Source: an uncultured Bacteroidales bacterium
GTDB taxonomy: Bacteria; Bacteroidota; Bacteroidia; Bacteroidales; P3
Assembly: GCA_905234695.1 (NCBI GenBank)
Contig: CAJOHZ010000021.1
Location: 1 to 64,000, forward strand
DNA: 64,000 nucleotides
Direction of reading: 5' to 3'
Shown: positions 39,921 through 49,802 of the stretch, piece by piece
Layout of the letters: each line of letters begins with the position of its first letter
How positions within the stretch are numbered: position 1 is the first letter of the stretch
Notes under the pieces: generated by a model
Databases searched by the model: none
Told to the model about the DNA's origin: nothing
The model's input: only the letters and a program-made list of their open reading frames with translations
Made by a program: the position numbers and the translations under genes

Positions 39921-40056
39921 ATGAAGATTATTTTCTCAGCAAGGAATCTCATGGGATATACAATAGTCATCGTCAATATTGGGGAACATTTGACAAGCAA
40001 TTCTGTTTAATCTGCAAAAAACTGTCAAGCGATTTCAGGAAAACACACGTCGGAGT

Positions 40057-40250
40057 AGTCCCGCACTTCCTTCGGTGTGGCCTCGGTGAAACTTCGGTGA
40101 AATTTTTGTGATCTTCCCATGATCTTCCCATGATCTTCCCATGATCCTCCCATGATCTTCCCATGATCTTCCCATCGATGATGGGAGGAATATGGGAAGA
40201 ATTCGGGTGGAATTTGCCGGTCACTCCGACACCACATAAAAGGAGCAGCG
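40057..40250. repeat. Dispersed repeat copy 1 with six 11-bp GATCTTCCCAT units
   Basis: Near-identical block at 61850-62046; GATC at 40110, 40121, 40132, 40143, 40154, 40165. Confidence 0.9.
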
Positions 40251-40277
40251 AACCCACTGCGAGACTACAAAAACAAC

Positions 40278-40313
40278 AAAGGGGCACCTCTCAAAAATAG
40301 AGGGTGCCCCTTT
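40278..40313 (-). terminator. Hairpin terminator downstream of the BspA-like gene
   Basis: AAAGGGGCACCTCT / AGAGGGTGCCCCTTT with one bulge. Confidence 0.7.
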
Positions 40314-40337
40314 ATGATGAACAAAAAACTTCGCAGA

Positions 40338-42087
40338 TTACCTTATCACCACCACCTTGCAGGCGGGGTAGTTCCCGACCTTGATGAGGTAAGTGCCCGA
40401 TGCTGGCACATTGAATTGTACGGGCGTACCCCCGTGCATCTCTTCACTCTTCCGTGTGGCCAGCAGGCGGCCTGTGGCATCATACAGCATCACTGGCATA
40501 CCATCGGCCCCCTCGACGACTATCTGCCCGTCATGGACGTAAATCTTGGCATCGATTGTCATCACATCGTCGATGGCATTGCCACCGACATAAATAGTGT
40601 CGTGGATATAGATGGTATCGAAGATGTATCGATTAAGGTAGATCGTGTCGTATATGTAGTTGTTAACAGTATCGTGGAAGTAATTATTGATAGTATCATG
40701 AATATAGACAGTATCGTGAATAAAGACCGTATCAAGGATAGCTTGTGCATAGTAAGCCGTAATCAACGTATCTTGTGTCACCACAAGGGAACGAAGATTG
40801 TCGGTAATGCCGTCGCTCCAATTCGTAAAACGATACCCTGTGTTTGATACCGCATTGACAACGGCCGTCGGAGTCTGACATGTGGGGTGGATAAGAATGA
40901 CTACACCTCCCATAGTAGAGTCAGAAGAGATTGCATTGAATGAAGGCCCTGCTGCTTCTACGAAATTTGAAAAGTAATTCCACCGCGAGTAATAAGACAT
41001 CGCACTACCACAGGGAATGTTTACGGGAATTGTTGATTGAACTCCATTGAATGAAGTTGTTTCCAATGTTGGTGCTACCGATCCCAAACATGTTATTGAT
41101 GTCAAGCCGCTACAATTTCTAAAAGCATAACTTCCAATATTAGTGACAGAACTGCCAATAGTTACGGAGGTCAACCCAATGCAATTTCTAAAGGCATAAT
41201 TTCCAATGCTGATGACGGAATCACCAATAGTGACGGATGTAAGTCCGATGCACCCAGAGAAGGCGTAATTTCCAAGACTGGTGACAGCTCTAGGAATGAA
41301 TGTTGAGCCTCCTAATCCAATATATGATATTAATTGTGTTTTAGTTGAATCCGTGTAAATGAAATCGCCATCAGTGATTCCATTCATATTTGTTGCTCCC
41401 CATGGACTTCCTGAAGCAATGCCATGATATTCAATATGACGTACACCGTGAAATGCATTACTGCCAATATTGGTAACAGAATTGGGGATAGAAATAGAGG
41501 CCAGTCCTGCACAACTATAAAAAGCATTGCTTCCTATATTGGTAACAGTATTTGGAATGATGAGAACTCCGGACAACTGGCTACATCCATAGAAAGCGTA
41601 TTGGCCAATGCTAGTAATCATATTAGGAAGGGAGAGAATCCCCGTAAGTCCACTACAGTTATAGAAAGCGTAATCTCCAATGCTGGTAACCGAGTTGGGA
41701 ATTGTGACGGAAGTCAATCCGCTACACCCCGAGAAAACGCGATTCCTAATACTTGTGACAGTGCTAGGAATAGTAATTGAGGTAAGTCCACTACAATCCC
41801 GAAAAGCACCTTCACAGATGTAGGAAACAGAATAGGTACGTCCCATATATGAAACACTATCGGGAAGGATAAGATTCCCTGTAGGCATTGTATATCCAGA
41901 CCATCCCGGATTAGTACCGTCAGCTGGATATGTCAACACTACACTATTACCAAGGCTTCCATTATTATAGTTATAGTACAACCTCTGCCCACTTGGTGCG
42001 ACGTCATAAAAGTCGTAGGCTTTTACACTTTGCGGAATCGCCATTTGCCATCAACAGGATGGAGAGAAGGGATAATTTCTGTTTCAT
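40338..42087 (-). pseudogene. BspA-type leucine-rich-repeat T9SS surface protein; one-base frameshift within the signal peptide (ORF track start 42044)
   Basis: 'CSGLTSVTIPNSVTSIGDYAFYNCSGL' repeats; HDTVYIHDT linker; C-term 'MPVMLYDATGRLLATRK...GTYLIKVGNYPACKVVVIR'; signal peptide MKQKLSLLSILLMA lies in another frame at 42087. Confidence 0.8.
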
Positions 42088-42375
42088 ACTGTCTTAAAAT
42101 ATACATTTCGAGTATAAATATTTTCTCGGTAAATCATTCCTTGCGGTTTGCGACTGCAAAAATACAAACTTTTTCTGAAACAGATAGTCTTTCGGAGAAA
42201 AATTTCCCCGAAAACTGTTATTTTGCCTATACAATCTTCCGATTTCCCTAGATACCTATCACCTTTCCCAATTGGGCATGAAAAGCAAGTTTTTTTACGA
42301 AAAAAGTCTGTTTATCGGAAATAATGCGTATTTTTGCAGTTCAAAAGCATTATTCATCATCAAACAACAACCACA

Positions 42376-42825
42376 ATGAAGAGATTAAGTATCATCGCTT
42401 TGTGCTTCGCCACGTTAGCCTTTGCCTCCTGCAGTTCCCTGTCAGGTTCCTCGTCTAGCGAGAGCGCTGCCAAGACCAGCGGCCGCAACACCGCCACCGC
42501 CATTCTCTCTCTCTACAACTCTTACCGCGCTACCGGCAACGTGTCGCTCAACAACGCCACAAACCTCACCAATGCCTTGGTGCTGGCCTCGGGATACAGC
42601 AACATGCGCGCCAACAGCTCCAACCCTGAATACCGCAAGGCTTTCGCCGCGGGCATGGTCTCCGCCGGTACCGGTCTTATCACCGCCGCCAATGTCGAGA
42701 CAGTCATCGGCACAATGAACAACCTGACGGGGCTCAACGTCAACGCCGCCACCATCTCCAACAGCGTCAACACGGCCACCGCCATCATCCAGCTGCTGCA
42801 GGTGCTCGGAACCCCGGCGCAATAG
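42376..42825 (+). CDS. Small Ser/Asn/Thr-rich lipoprotein of unknown function
   Basis: Lipobox 'ATLAFASCSS'; TATTTTTG promoter at 42329. Confidence 0.7.
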   Translation: MKRLSIIALCFATLAFASCSSLSGSSSSESAAKTSGRNTATAILSLYNSYRATGNVSLNNATNLTNALVLASGYSNMRANSSNPEYRKAFAAGMVSAGTGLITAANVETVIGTMNNLTGLNVNAATISNSVNTATAIIQLLQVLGTPAQ

Positions 42826-42844
42826 TCGTAAACAATCCTATAAC

Positions 42845-42877
42845 AAAAAAGTGCAGTCCATAAGGCTGCACTTTTTT
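42845..42877. terminator. Bidirectional hairpin terminator between convergent genes
   Basis: AAAAAAGTGCAG ... CTGCACTTTTTT. Confidence 0.85.
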
Positions 42878-42897
42878 GTTATATCACATGCCCACCC

Positions 42898-44208
42898 TCA
42901 ACTGAGGGCGTCGGCGACGAGGAAGATGCTTCCGGTGACGAGCACCACATCACTCACAGGGTCAGCAGCCTCCCGGGCGGCAGCCATCGCCTCTTTCACC
43001 GTTGGAAACGCCTCGCCCGCCATTCCCAATTCCGCGGCAGCGGCCGTCAGCTGTTCCACGGGCAGGCCGCGCGGCACGCTAGGCCTCGTATAGTAGTAGG
43101 TCACCCGCTCCTGCGGGAGCATCTTTAATATCGTGCGGAAGTCTTTGTCGTTCACACAGCCATAGACCAGATGCAGATGATGGTAGGGCATCTCCGACAG
43201 CCGCTGCAGCATGGCGCGGATGCCATCGGCGTTGTGAGCCGTCTCGCATATCGTCAACGGATGTTCGCCGATACGTTCCCAGCGGCCGTGCAGGCCCGTC
43301 CGGGCCACCACGCCGGCAATGCCCGCCGCCACCTGTTCGTCTGCAAAGCGGTAGCCCGCCTCGGGCAACAACTCCAACGCCTGGAACAGCGTCGCCAGGT
43401 TGTGCAACTGGTAACTCCCCGCCAACGGACTGGTCAGTCCCTCACGGAACAAGACTCCATCGCGCAGCACCGAGAAATGCAATTCTGTATTGTCCAACCG
43501 AGGGCGTGACGGAACGTCCTCCACCACGCGGTAGCGGTCGTCGGCGAAATGCACGGGTGTGCCGCATTCCGCCGCCTTGCGTTCAAAGACGGGTCGCGTC
43601 TCGGGGTGGCTCTCGCCCACCACCAACAGGGCTCCGGGCTTGAAGATGCCAGCCTTCTCGCCGGCAATCTTGGCCAATGTGTCACCCAAGAATTGCGTAT
43701 GGTCGAATCCGATATTGGTCACGATGCACATGTCGGGCTGGATGACGTTGGTGCTGTCCAGCCGTCCACCCATGCCCACTTCCACCACCGCCACATCCAC
43801 CCGCTCGCGGGCGAAGTAGTCGAATGCCAGCCCCACGGTCATCTCGAAGAAACTCATGTCGAGTGTCTGCATGAAGGCCTTGTGCCGCTCCACGAAATCC
43901 ACCACGGTCTCCTCTCCTATCATCGCGCCATTGATGCGTATGCGCTCGCGGAAGTCGACCAAATGCGGCGATGTGTACAGCCCCACTTTGTAGCCCGCCT
44001 GCTGCAATATCGAGGCCAGCAGGTGCGACACCGACCCCTTTCCGTTGGTGCCGGCCACATGGATGCTCTTAAATTTCGTCTCGGGATTGCCCAGATGCGC
44101 CATCAGACGCACCGTGTTTCCGATATCTGCCTTGTAGGCCGCCTGCCCCACACGGTGGTACATCGGCAGGCTGTTGAAGAGATAGTCCAGCGTTTCGCGG
44201 TAGGTCAT
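42898..44208 (-). CDS. folC: Bifunctional folylpolyglutamate synthase/dihydrofolate synthase
   Basis: 'SIHVAGTNGKGSVSHLLASILQQAGYKVGLYTSPHLVDFRERIRING', 'VEVGMGGRLDSTNV'. Confidence 0.94.
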   Translation of the reverse strand: MTYRETLDYLFNSLPMYHRVGQAAYKADIGNTVRLMAHLGNPETKFKSIHVAGTNGKGSVSHLLASILQQAGYKVGLYTSPHLVDFRERIRINGAMIGEETVVDFVERHKAFMQTLDMSFFEMTVGLAFDYFARERVDVAVVEVGMGGRLDSTNVIQPDMCIVTNIGFDHTQFLGDTLAKIAGEKAGIFKPGALLVVGESHPETRPVFERKAAECGTPVHFADDRYRVVEDVPSRPRLDNTELHFSVLRDGVLFREGLTSPLAGSYQLHNLATLFQALELLPEAGYRFADEQVAAGIAGVVARTGLHGRWERIGEHPLTICETAHNADGIRAMLQRLSEMPYHHLHLVYGCVNDKDFRTILKMLPQERVTYYYTRPSVPRGLPVEQLTAAAAELGMAGEAFPTVKEAMAAAREAADPVSDVVLVTGSIFLVADALS

Positions 44209-44210
44209 CG

Positions 44211-46076
44211 CTAGTTGGGGATGGTGTAGGTAAGTCCCACGAGGAAGAGTCCTCTGTAGCTGGGATAGTTCTGCCAATAGAAATAACGCTGGAAAAGCAG
44301 GTTGTCGGCTTTCAGGAAGAAGCTGAGGGCTTTGTTATAGCGATACTCCACCTCCAGATTCAGGCCGTAACGCATGGGGAGGTACAGCGTGCTGTCGCTC
44401 CCATCGGCGGCCACCTGGGTGTCGTAAGGTGTGGGGCCCAGCAACTGGAACTCCACACGGCCGATAATCTTGTCGTGGTAGTTCACCGTGGCACTCAGGC
44501 CCGCGTCGAACGAGGGACGGTAATACAGCGGCAACGCCTCACTTTTCCCGCCCACGTTGACGGTGCGCAGGTTGCGGTAGATATAGTAGTTACCCTTGGC
44601 CTCCAGCTGCAGCATCTCGTCGTTCACAAAGAGGAAGCTGCCTCCCACCTTGATGCGGGTCAGGCTGTCGTATACGGGCGTGAAGACGTTCTGCAACTCA
44701 TAGCGGTCGTTCAGCATAAACGACAGGTCGTCGTTCAGCAAGCTGTACATGCCGTACAGGTTCAGGTCCATCTTCTTGCTGAAACTGAAACGGGCCTTGG
44801 CAAAGAAGTCGTAGTGGCTGGTAGCGCGCTGGTCGGCATCGGGAGCCACATAGGGGTTGACCAGCCGGATGGTGTTCCAGCTGTTGGCATCGATATTGCC
44901 CTGTGCGCCGAGACTTACGTTAAGCATGTCCTTCAGCAACGTCTTGCCCACCACCGCGTCGGGATAGACATGTACCTTGCCGCCGTTGGGGAAGTTATAG
45001 GCATCCAGCGCCACCACGGCACCGGCATGTACCTGGAATCCCTGGAAGAGGAAATCGAGGTAGGGATTGGCCTTGTAGAGGTTCAGGTAGTGGCGGCTGC
45101 CCAGCGAAGAGATTCCGGTGCTGTCGTCGCGGTCCAGCAACGCCACCCCCATCAGCGAGTCGGCCCCCAGCGGCAATGCCGTGGGGTTGAACTGCTCGGC
45201 GAAGCCGTTATAGGACAGGTGCAGGTAGGCGATGCCCTTGTACTTCTGGGCGATGCTGAAGCCGTAATGGATATTCCCGTCGAAGCCCACCTCGAACTGG
45301 TTCTGGCTGTAGCTGGCAAACATGTCCCACAGACCCAGATTGGCCTCATAGCCCAAGGCATGGACATCTGTGTTGAGGGTTTTCAGTCCCAAATTCAGCC
45401 CCACAAGGTTGTAGGCGGCGTTGTAGTCGCTCAGCGAGATATCATCGCGCGTGCAGTTCATCACGCTATACAGCGTACTGTCGCTGAAGCCATAATAACG
45501 GGTGAAGTCGTTCTGGTAGCTCAAATCGGCGCTCAGTTGCAGGCGGTGCTTGGTAATCATCTTGCCAAACAGGGCCACCTCGGTGAACGAGAAGGGGGCC
45601 TGTCCGTAATGGGTGGGCGACGGCAGCGAGTCGCTTGCATGGCCGATAGTGCCCCACGAGGAGTGGTGCGTGGCCCTGATACCATAGGTCTTATCCTTGT
45701 CGCGCAGAGAGTTGAAATAGACCTCCGCCAAGGGCGACCAATAGTTTCCGAACCCCAGTTTGAGGTAGTTGTTGTACAGCCGTGTGGCGGGCTCGCCGAT
45801 GATGCGGGCCGCCTTGATGCGCGACGGCACATAGAGCGAGGTCAGGCGACGCGACGAGATGTCGTAGGTGAACGACTTGGGCATGGTCGCCACGGTATCG
45901 GTGATGGCGGGCGCGACATTCACCTTGGGGTTTTCGTCAATCACCGGCCGGTAGCGGCTGGTGACAATGACACGTTCATTATACACATTGCTGTCGGACT
46001 GGGCCCGGCAGACACCCCCCGCCAGCAGCACAGGGCTGGCCAGCAGCAGGGCGACTATCTTGGTGGTATATTTCAT
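44211..46076 (-). CDS. Outer-membrane TonB-receptor-like beta-barrel protein
   Basis: Signal peptide; many aromatic amphipathic strands; C-term 'YPSYRGLFLVGLTYTIPN'. Confidence 0.7.
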   Translation of the reverse strand: MKYTTKIVALLLASPVLLAGGVCRAQSDSNVYNERVIVTSRYRPVIDENPKVNVAPAITDTVATMPKSFTYDISSRRLTSLYVPSRIKAARIIGEPATRLYNNYLKLGFGNYWSPLAEVYFNSLRDKDKTYGIRATHHSSWGTIGHASDSLPSPTHYGQAPFSFTEVALFGKMITKHRLQLSADLSYQNDFTRYYGFSDSTLYSVMNCTRDDISLSDYNAAYNLVGLNLGLKTLNTDVHALGYEANLGLWDMFASYSQNQFEVGFDGNIHYGFSIAQKYKGIAYLHLSYNGFAEQFNPTALPLGADSLMGVALLDRDDSTGISSLGSRHYLNLYKANPYLDFLFQGFQVHAGAVVALDAYNFPNGGKVHVYPDAVVGKTLLKDMLNVSLGAQGNIDANSWNTIRLVNPYVAPDADQRATSHYDFFAKARFSFSKKMDLNLYGMYSLLNDDLSFMLNDRYELQNVFTPVYDSLTRIKVGGSFLFVNDEMLQLEAKGNYYIYRNLRTVNVGGKSEALPLYYRPSFDAGLSATVNYHDKIIGRVEFQLLGPTPYDTQVAADGSDSTLYLPMRYGLNLEVEYRYNKALSFFLKADNLLFQRYFYWQNYPSYRGLFLVGLTYTIPN

Positions 46077-46130
46077 CGTTGTGTGGATTGTATTGTCAAT
46101 ATAATTGATTCACTCCTTTCGTGCGGCAGG

Positions 46131-49100
46131 CTATTCGGCCACCTCGCCGCCCGTTTCGGGTTCGTTCTCCAGTTCAATGACGACCTCTTCCTCCTCTGGC
46201 GGCTGGGTGGCGCCCTCTTCCTCCAAGATGGCGTTGCGCTTGCTCAAGGCCAGCTGCACCAGGTCGTCGCCATCGTAGTTGTCGATGATGCTCTGCAGCG
46301 TCTGCTTGGCCTGCAGATTGTTGCCGCGGGCATAGAAGATATCGGCCCACAGGATAAACGATTTGGCCAGCCAGTAGTCGCTCACGGGGTCGGCAATCAC
46401 GGCCTCGATGGCACGCTCCGAGCCGGCATAGTCGTGCATGAAATAACGCAGTTCGGCCTGACGGTAGGAGGCCTCGCCGCTGTAGTCGCCGTTGGTAGAG
46501 CTCTTCAACAGGGCATACAGGCTGTCGGCCTGGCGGTAGGTGTTGCTGTCGGCATAGTAGGTGCGCGCCATGCTGACACGCGCTTCATCGCGCAGTTCAT
46601 CGGTAATCTTGCCCTCGCCCAACAGCTGACGGGCAGCGGAGAGGATGCTGTCGCGCTGGCCCAGCCGCACCCAGCTGCGCAGGATACCCACGCGGCCCGA
46701 GAGGCGGTTGTTGTCGTTCTCCGACAGGGAGACCAGCTGGCTGTACAGGTCGAGCGACTTGGTGAAGTTGTTGAGGCTATAGGCGATGTTGGCGGCATTG
46801 TGCAGCGACCGTTCGGTGTAGTCGTTGCGACCCGCGGCGGCCACGGCCTCGTAATGCGGCAGCGCCCGCTCGGTCTGTCCGTTGCGGAACAGGCAATCGG
46901 CGGCATAGTAGTGCGCCTGCAGATGGAAGAGGCCTTCGGGGAACTTGTCGAGGTAGCTCTCAAAGCCCTTGACAGAACTCTCGCAGTCGCCGTTCATATA
47001 CAGGTTCTCGGCGGTCATGTAGGTGGTGCTGTCCTGCTCCACGGTCGAGACGCTGGTCTTGGTGGTGCGCTTGACATAGCTGAAATACTCATCCACACGG
47101 TTCTGGCTGACGTAGATGTTCTTCACCGTGCTCAGCGCGTCACGGGCCTCGTTGGTACCGGCATAGTGGGTCAGCAGGCGGTCGAAGACCTCCAGCGCCT
47201 CGGTGTTGCGGTCGGTGTTGTAGTATACCAGACCGATATTGAGGAGCGCGGTCTTAACCAGCGTGTTTTGGGGGTATTTCTGCAAGAAGTTGTTGAAGTA
47301 CATGAGCGCCATCTCATTGTTGTCGCACACCAGATAGGTGTTGCCCACCTCGAAGAGTGCCTTCGGGGCCAACGGAGAGTCTTTGTACTGTTCGAAAATC
47401 TGGTTGAGATACGACAGCTTCTCGTGGTACTTGCCTGTCGCACCATAGGAGAGTGCCTTCTGGTAGGTGGCATAGTCGGCATCGGCATCTTTCGCGTTAA
47501 TCACATGGTCGTAGTGCTTGATGGCCTCGGCATACTTGCTTTCCAAATAGTAGCAGTCGCCCAAGCGGTTGTACACGTCGTTGACCTGATGGGGGTCGAT
47601 GGAGGCATCGGCCAGGCGCAGGAATATCTTGAAATCATCCGTCGCGTCGGAGATATTATCGCGTTTCATGCAGAGGTAGCCGTGTGTATAGAGGGCTTGG
47701 CGATAATAGGGAGAGACGGTGGCGTTGGTGCTCACCATGAAGCGGTCCAGCGTGGTGCCCGCCACATCATAGTCGCCCATGCGGTAGCGTGCTTCGGCAT
47801 AGAGGTAGTAGGCGTCCGTGGTGTACTTGGGCAGGGCATTGATTTTGGTGGCCTTCTGGAAATAGGCGGCAGCCGATTTCATGTTGCCCGTGTTGAACAC
47901 CTCGATACCGCGGTTGATGACGATACGCTGGTAGGCCTGGTTCAGCATCGGTGAACGGTCGGGAATCTTCTCGATAAGGGTCAGCGCATCCTTGTAGTTA
48001 CGAGTGCTGAAATAGAGAGAGGTCAGAATCTCCTCAATTTCCGTGCGGTGCGAGGTCTTGGGGTACTTCTGCAGATAGTCCTCGAACGAGCGGATGGACT
48101 CGTTGTAGGGGTTGGCGTTCAGTTCGTATGAGAGCTTGGCGTAGTTGAACAACGCATCTTCCTTGATGCGGGGGTCAAAGTCCAGTTTGGAGGCCTGGAG
48201 GAACATGCTGCGGGCCTCGCTCTTGCGGTTCAGCTTGATGTCCACGTCGCCCAGCACATAGAGGGCATGCTGTGCCACACTGTCCTCGCAGGCGGTCTTC
48301 TTGGAGAGGTAGAACTGCGCCGAGTCATACTGGTGCAGCATATAGTAACAATAACCTATCTGATAGTAGCTGTCCTGCGGCGTGCAGAGCATCGGCTCCA
48401 GCTTGATGGTGTTGCTCCGCTTGGCTTTGGGCGAATTGGCCATGACTGCATCGTGTTCCTCATCGCTGGCGCGGTTGCGCATTGCGGCATCATAATAGTC
48501 CAAGGCATCCTTGTAGTCGCCACGGTTGAAATAGACCTCGGCCACCATCTGGCGGATTTCGTTCTTCTTGAAGACATCCTCTTCAACCAACAGCACGGGA
48601 GCCATCTCCAGCAGTTCGTCGTTCTTGCCGAGGTAGTAATAGATGCGGGCGATATACGACGGGACAATCTTGGCAAACTTGCGGTCGCTCTGGAGTTTCT
48701 GGAAGTTGCGCAGCGCCAGGTCGTATTTCCCGTCCATATACTGCAGATGGGCATAGTAGTACAGGGCGGCGTTGGTGTACTTGGACTTGCCGTTGATTTC
48801 CTGGGCGAAATACTTCTTGGCGTCGTCATACTGCTCGTCGCTGAAATAGCAGTAGCCCACCTTGAAGTTATACTCGCTGCGGTGGCCGTACTCCACCTCA
48901 CGTGCCTGCACCTTGACGTAGTATTTCAACGCCTTCTTGTAGTCACCGGCGGCATAGTGGTAGTTGCCCAAGTAGAAATTGGCCATATTGCAGTGTTTGC
49001 TCTGCGGATAGAGTCGCAGGAACTCCTGCAGCCGGAAGTCGGCATCCTTGTTGGTCAACTTCTCGGCACACACCGCACCGTAATAGCAGGCGTCGCCCGC

Positions 49101-49310
49101 CATCTGTTCGTCCACCGACATGCCTTCGGCCGCCAGTTTGTCGAAGAGATTCTGTGCCGAAGCATATTTTTCTTTCTGGTAAAGGTCGAGCGCCTGCCGG
49201 AAAAGGGCCTTCTCCGACTCGCCGGAACTCTTTTTTTGTGCCGCGGCACCCGCCGCCGAGAGCAGCATTATAGCCGCAAGTACAAGAATCTTAACTCTTT
49301 GCATCTGCAT
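46131..49310 (-). CDS. Large TPR-repeat protein
   Basis: Multiple TPR-like units, e.g. 'NDVYNRLGDCYYLESKYAEAIKHYDHVI', 'PKALFEVGNTYLVCDNNEMALMYFNNFLQKYP'. Confidence 0.9.
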   Translation of the reverse strand: MQMQRVKILVLAAIMLLSAAGAAAQKKSSGESEKALFRQALDLYQKEKYASAQNLFDKLAAEGMSVDEQMAGDACYYGAVCAEKLTNKDADFRLQEFLRLYPQSKHCNMANFYLGNYHYAAGDYKKALKYYVKVQAREVEYGHRSEYNFKVGYCYFSDEQYDDAKKYFAQEINGKSKYTNAALYYYAHLQYMDGKYDLALRNFQKLQSDRKFAKIVPSYIARIYYYLGKNDELLEMAPVLLVEEDVFKKNEIRQMVAEVYFNRGDYKDALDYYDAAMRNRASDEEHDAVMANSPKAKRSNTIKLEPMLCTPQDSYYQIGYCYYMLHQYDSAQFYLSKKTACEDSVAQHALYVLGDVDIKLNRKSEARSMFLQASKLDFDPRIKEDALFNYAKLSYELNANPYNESIRSFEDYLQKYPKTSHRTEIEEILTSLYFSTRNYKDALTLIEKIPDRSPMLNQAYQRIVINRGIEVFNTGNMKSAAAYFQKATKINALPKYTTDAYYLYAEARYRMGDYDVAGTTLDRFMVSTNATVSPYYRQALYTHGYLCMKRDNISDATDDFKIFLRLADASIDPHQVNDVYNRLGDCYYLESKYAEAIKHYDHVINAKDADADYATYQKALSYGATGKYHEKLSYLNQIFEQYKDSPLAPKALFEVGNTYLVCDNNEMALMYFNNFLQKYPQNTLVKTALLNIGLVYYNTDRNTEALEVFDRLLTHYAGTNEARDALSTVKNIYVSQNRVDEYFSYVKRTTKTSVSTVEQDSTTYMTAENLYMNGDCESSVKGFESYLDKFPEGLFHLQAHYYAADCLFRNGQTERALPHYEAVAAAGRNDYTERSLHNAANIAYSLNNFTKSLDLYSQLVSLSENDNNRLSGRVGILRSWVRLGQRDSILSAARQLLGEGKITDELRDEARVSMARTYYADSNTYRQADSLYALLKSSTNGDYSGEASYRQAELRYFMHDYAGSERAIEAVIADPVSDYWLAKSFILWADIFYARGNNLQAKQTLQSIIDNYDGDDLVQLALSKRNAILEEEGATQPPEEEEVVIELENEPETGGEVAE

Positions 49311-49469
49311 GGATATAGTATTTTCAAAGTATAAAATTACAACTTAAAAACGATACTACACCCCTGCCCCACAATATTTTATCAACAAGAGCCTGTTAGG
49401 ACGGGCTCTTTACGTTGGCCTTAACACTGGTTTTGCGTTTCGGTTTTAACTTCCGTTCCGCTCACCAAA

Positions 49470-49631
49470 CTACAAATCATTGTTGTACTGCACCGCTGCC
49501 TGGTAGTCTTCCTCGGTGATTGTCAAAGTCAGGCGGGTACTATAGATTTCTTGGACTTGAGGAATTATATTATTCGTTCAACGGCGATATTCCTTTTTGG
49601 AGATTTCCTCTTTCTCAAACAGTTCATCCAT
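49470..49631 (-). pseudogene. Remnant small ORF with in-frame TGA, probably truncated by the adjacent MITE-like element
   Basis: Minus strand: MDELFEKEEISKKEYRR[TGA]TNNIIPQVQEIYSTRLTLTITEEDYQAAVQYNNDL*. Confidence 0.4.
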
Positions 49632-49649
49632 TCTTGTTCGAGATAACTT

Positions 49650-49802
49650 AGAAACTGTTTAAATTTAATTGATGGAATTTGTTATACAGCAAAGCGAGCA
49701 GATTTTTCTTCTTTTTGAGGGAGCAATGGGGGTCCATTGTAACCGAAAAGATGCCGTTTTGATGCTTTAAGAAAAACATTGGATTAATTTTAAACAGTTT
49801 CT
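49650..49802 (+). repeat. MITE-like repeat, copy 2
   Basis: AGAAACTGTTTAAATTTAAT ... ATTAATTTTAAACAGTTTCT; about 20-bp imperfect TIRs. Confidence 0.88.

Noticed and set aside
40110-40175. Possible CRISPR array
   Set aside because: 11-bp contiguous units without spacers
39973-40287. ORFs with GKIMGRSWEDH repeats (also 61554-62232, minus)
   Set aside because: Translations of the 11-bp DNA repeat; unit is not a multiple of 3 and no start/RBS support
44475-47954. 1159-aa plus-strand ORF
   Set aside because: Antisense to the TonB-receptor-like and TPR genes; Val/Gly/His/Gln-rich composition typical of a shadow ORF in GC-rich DNA
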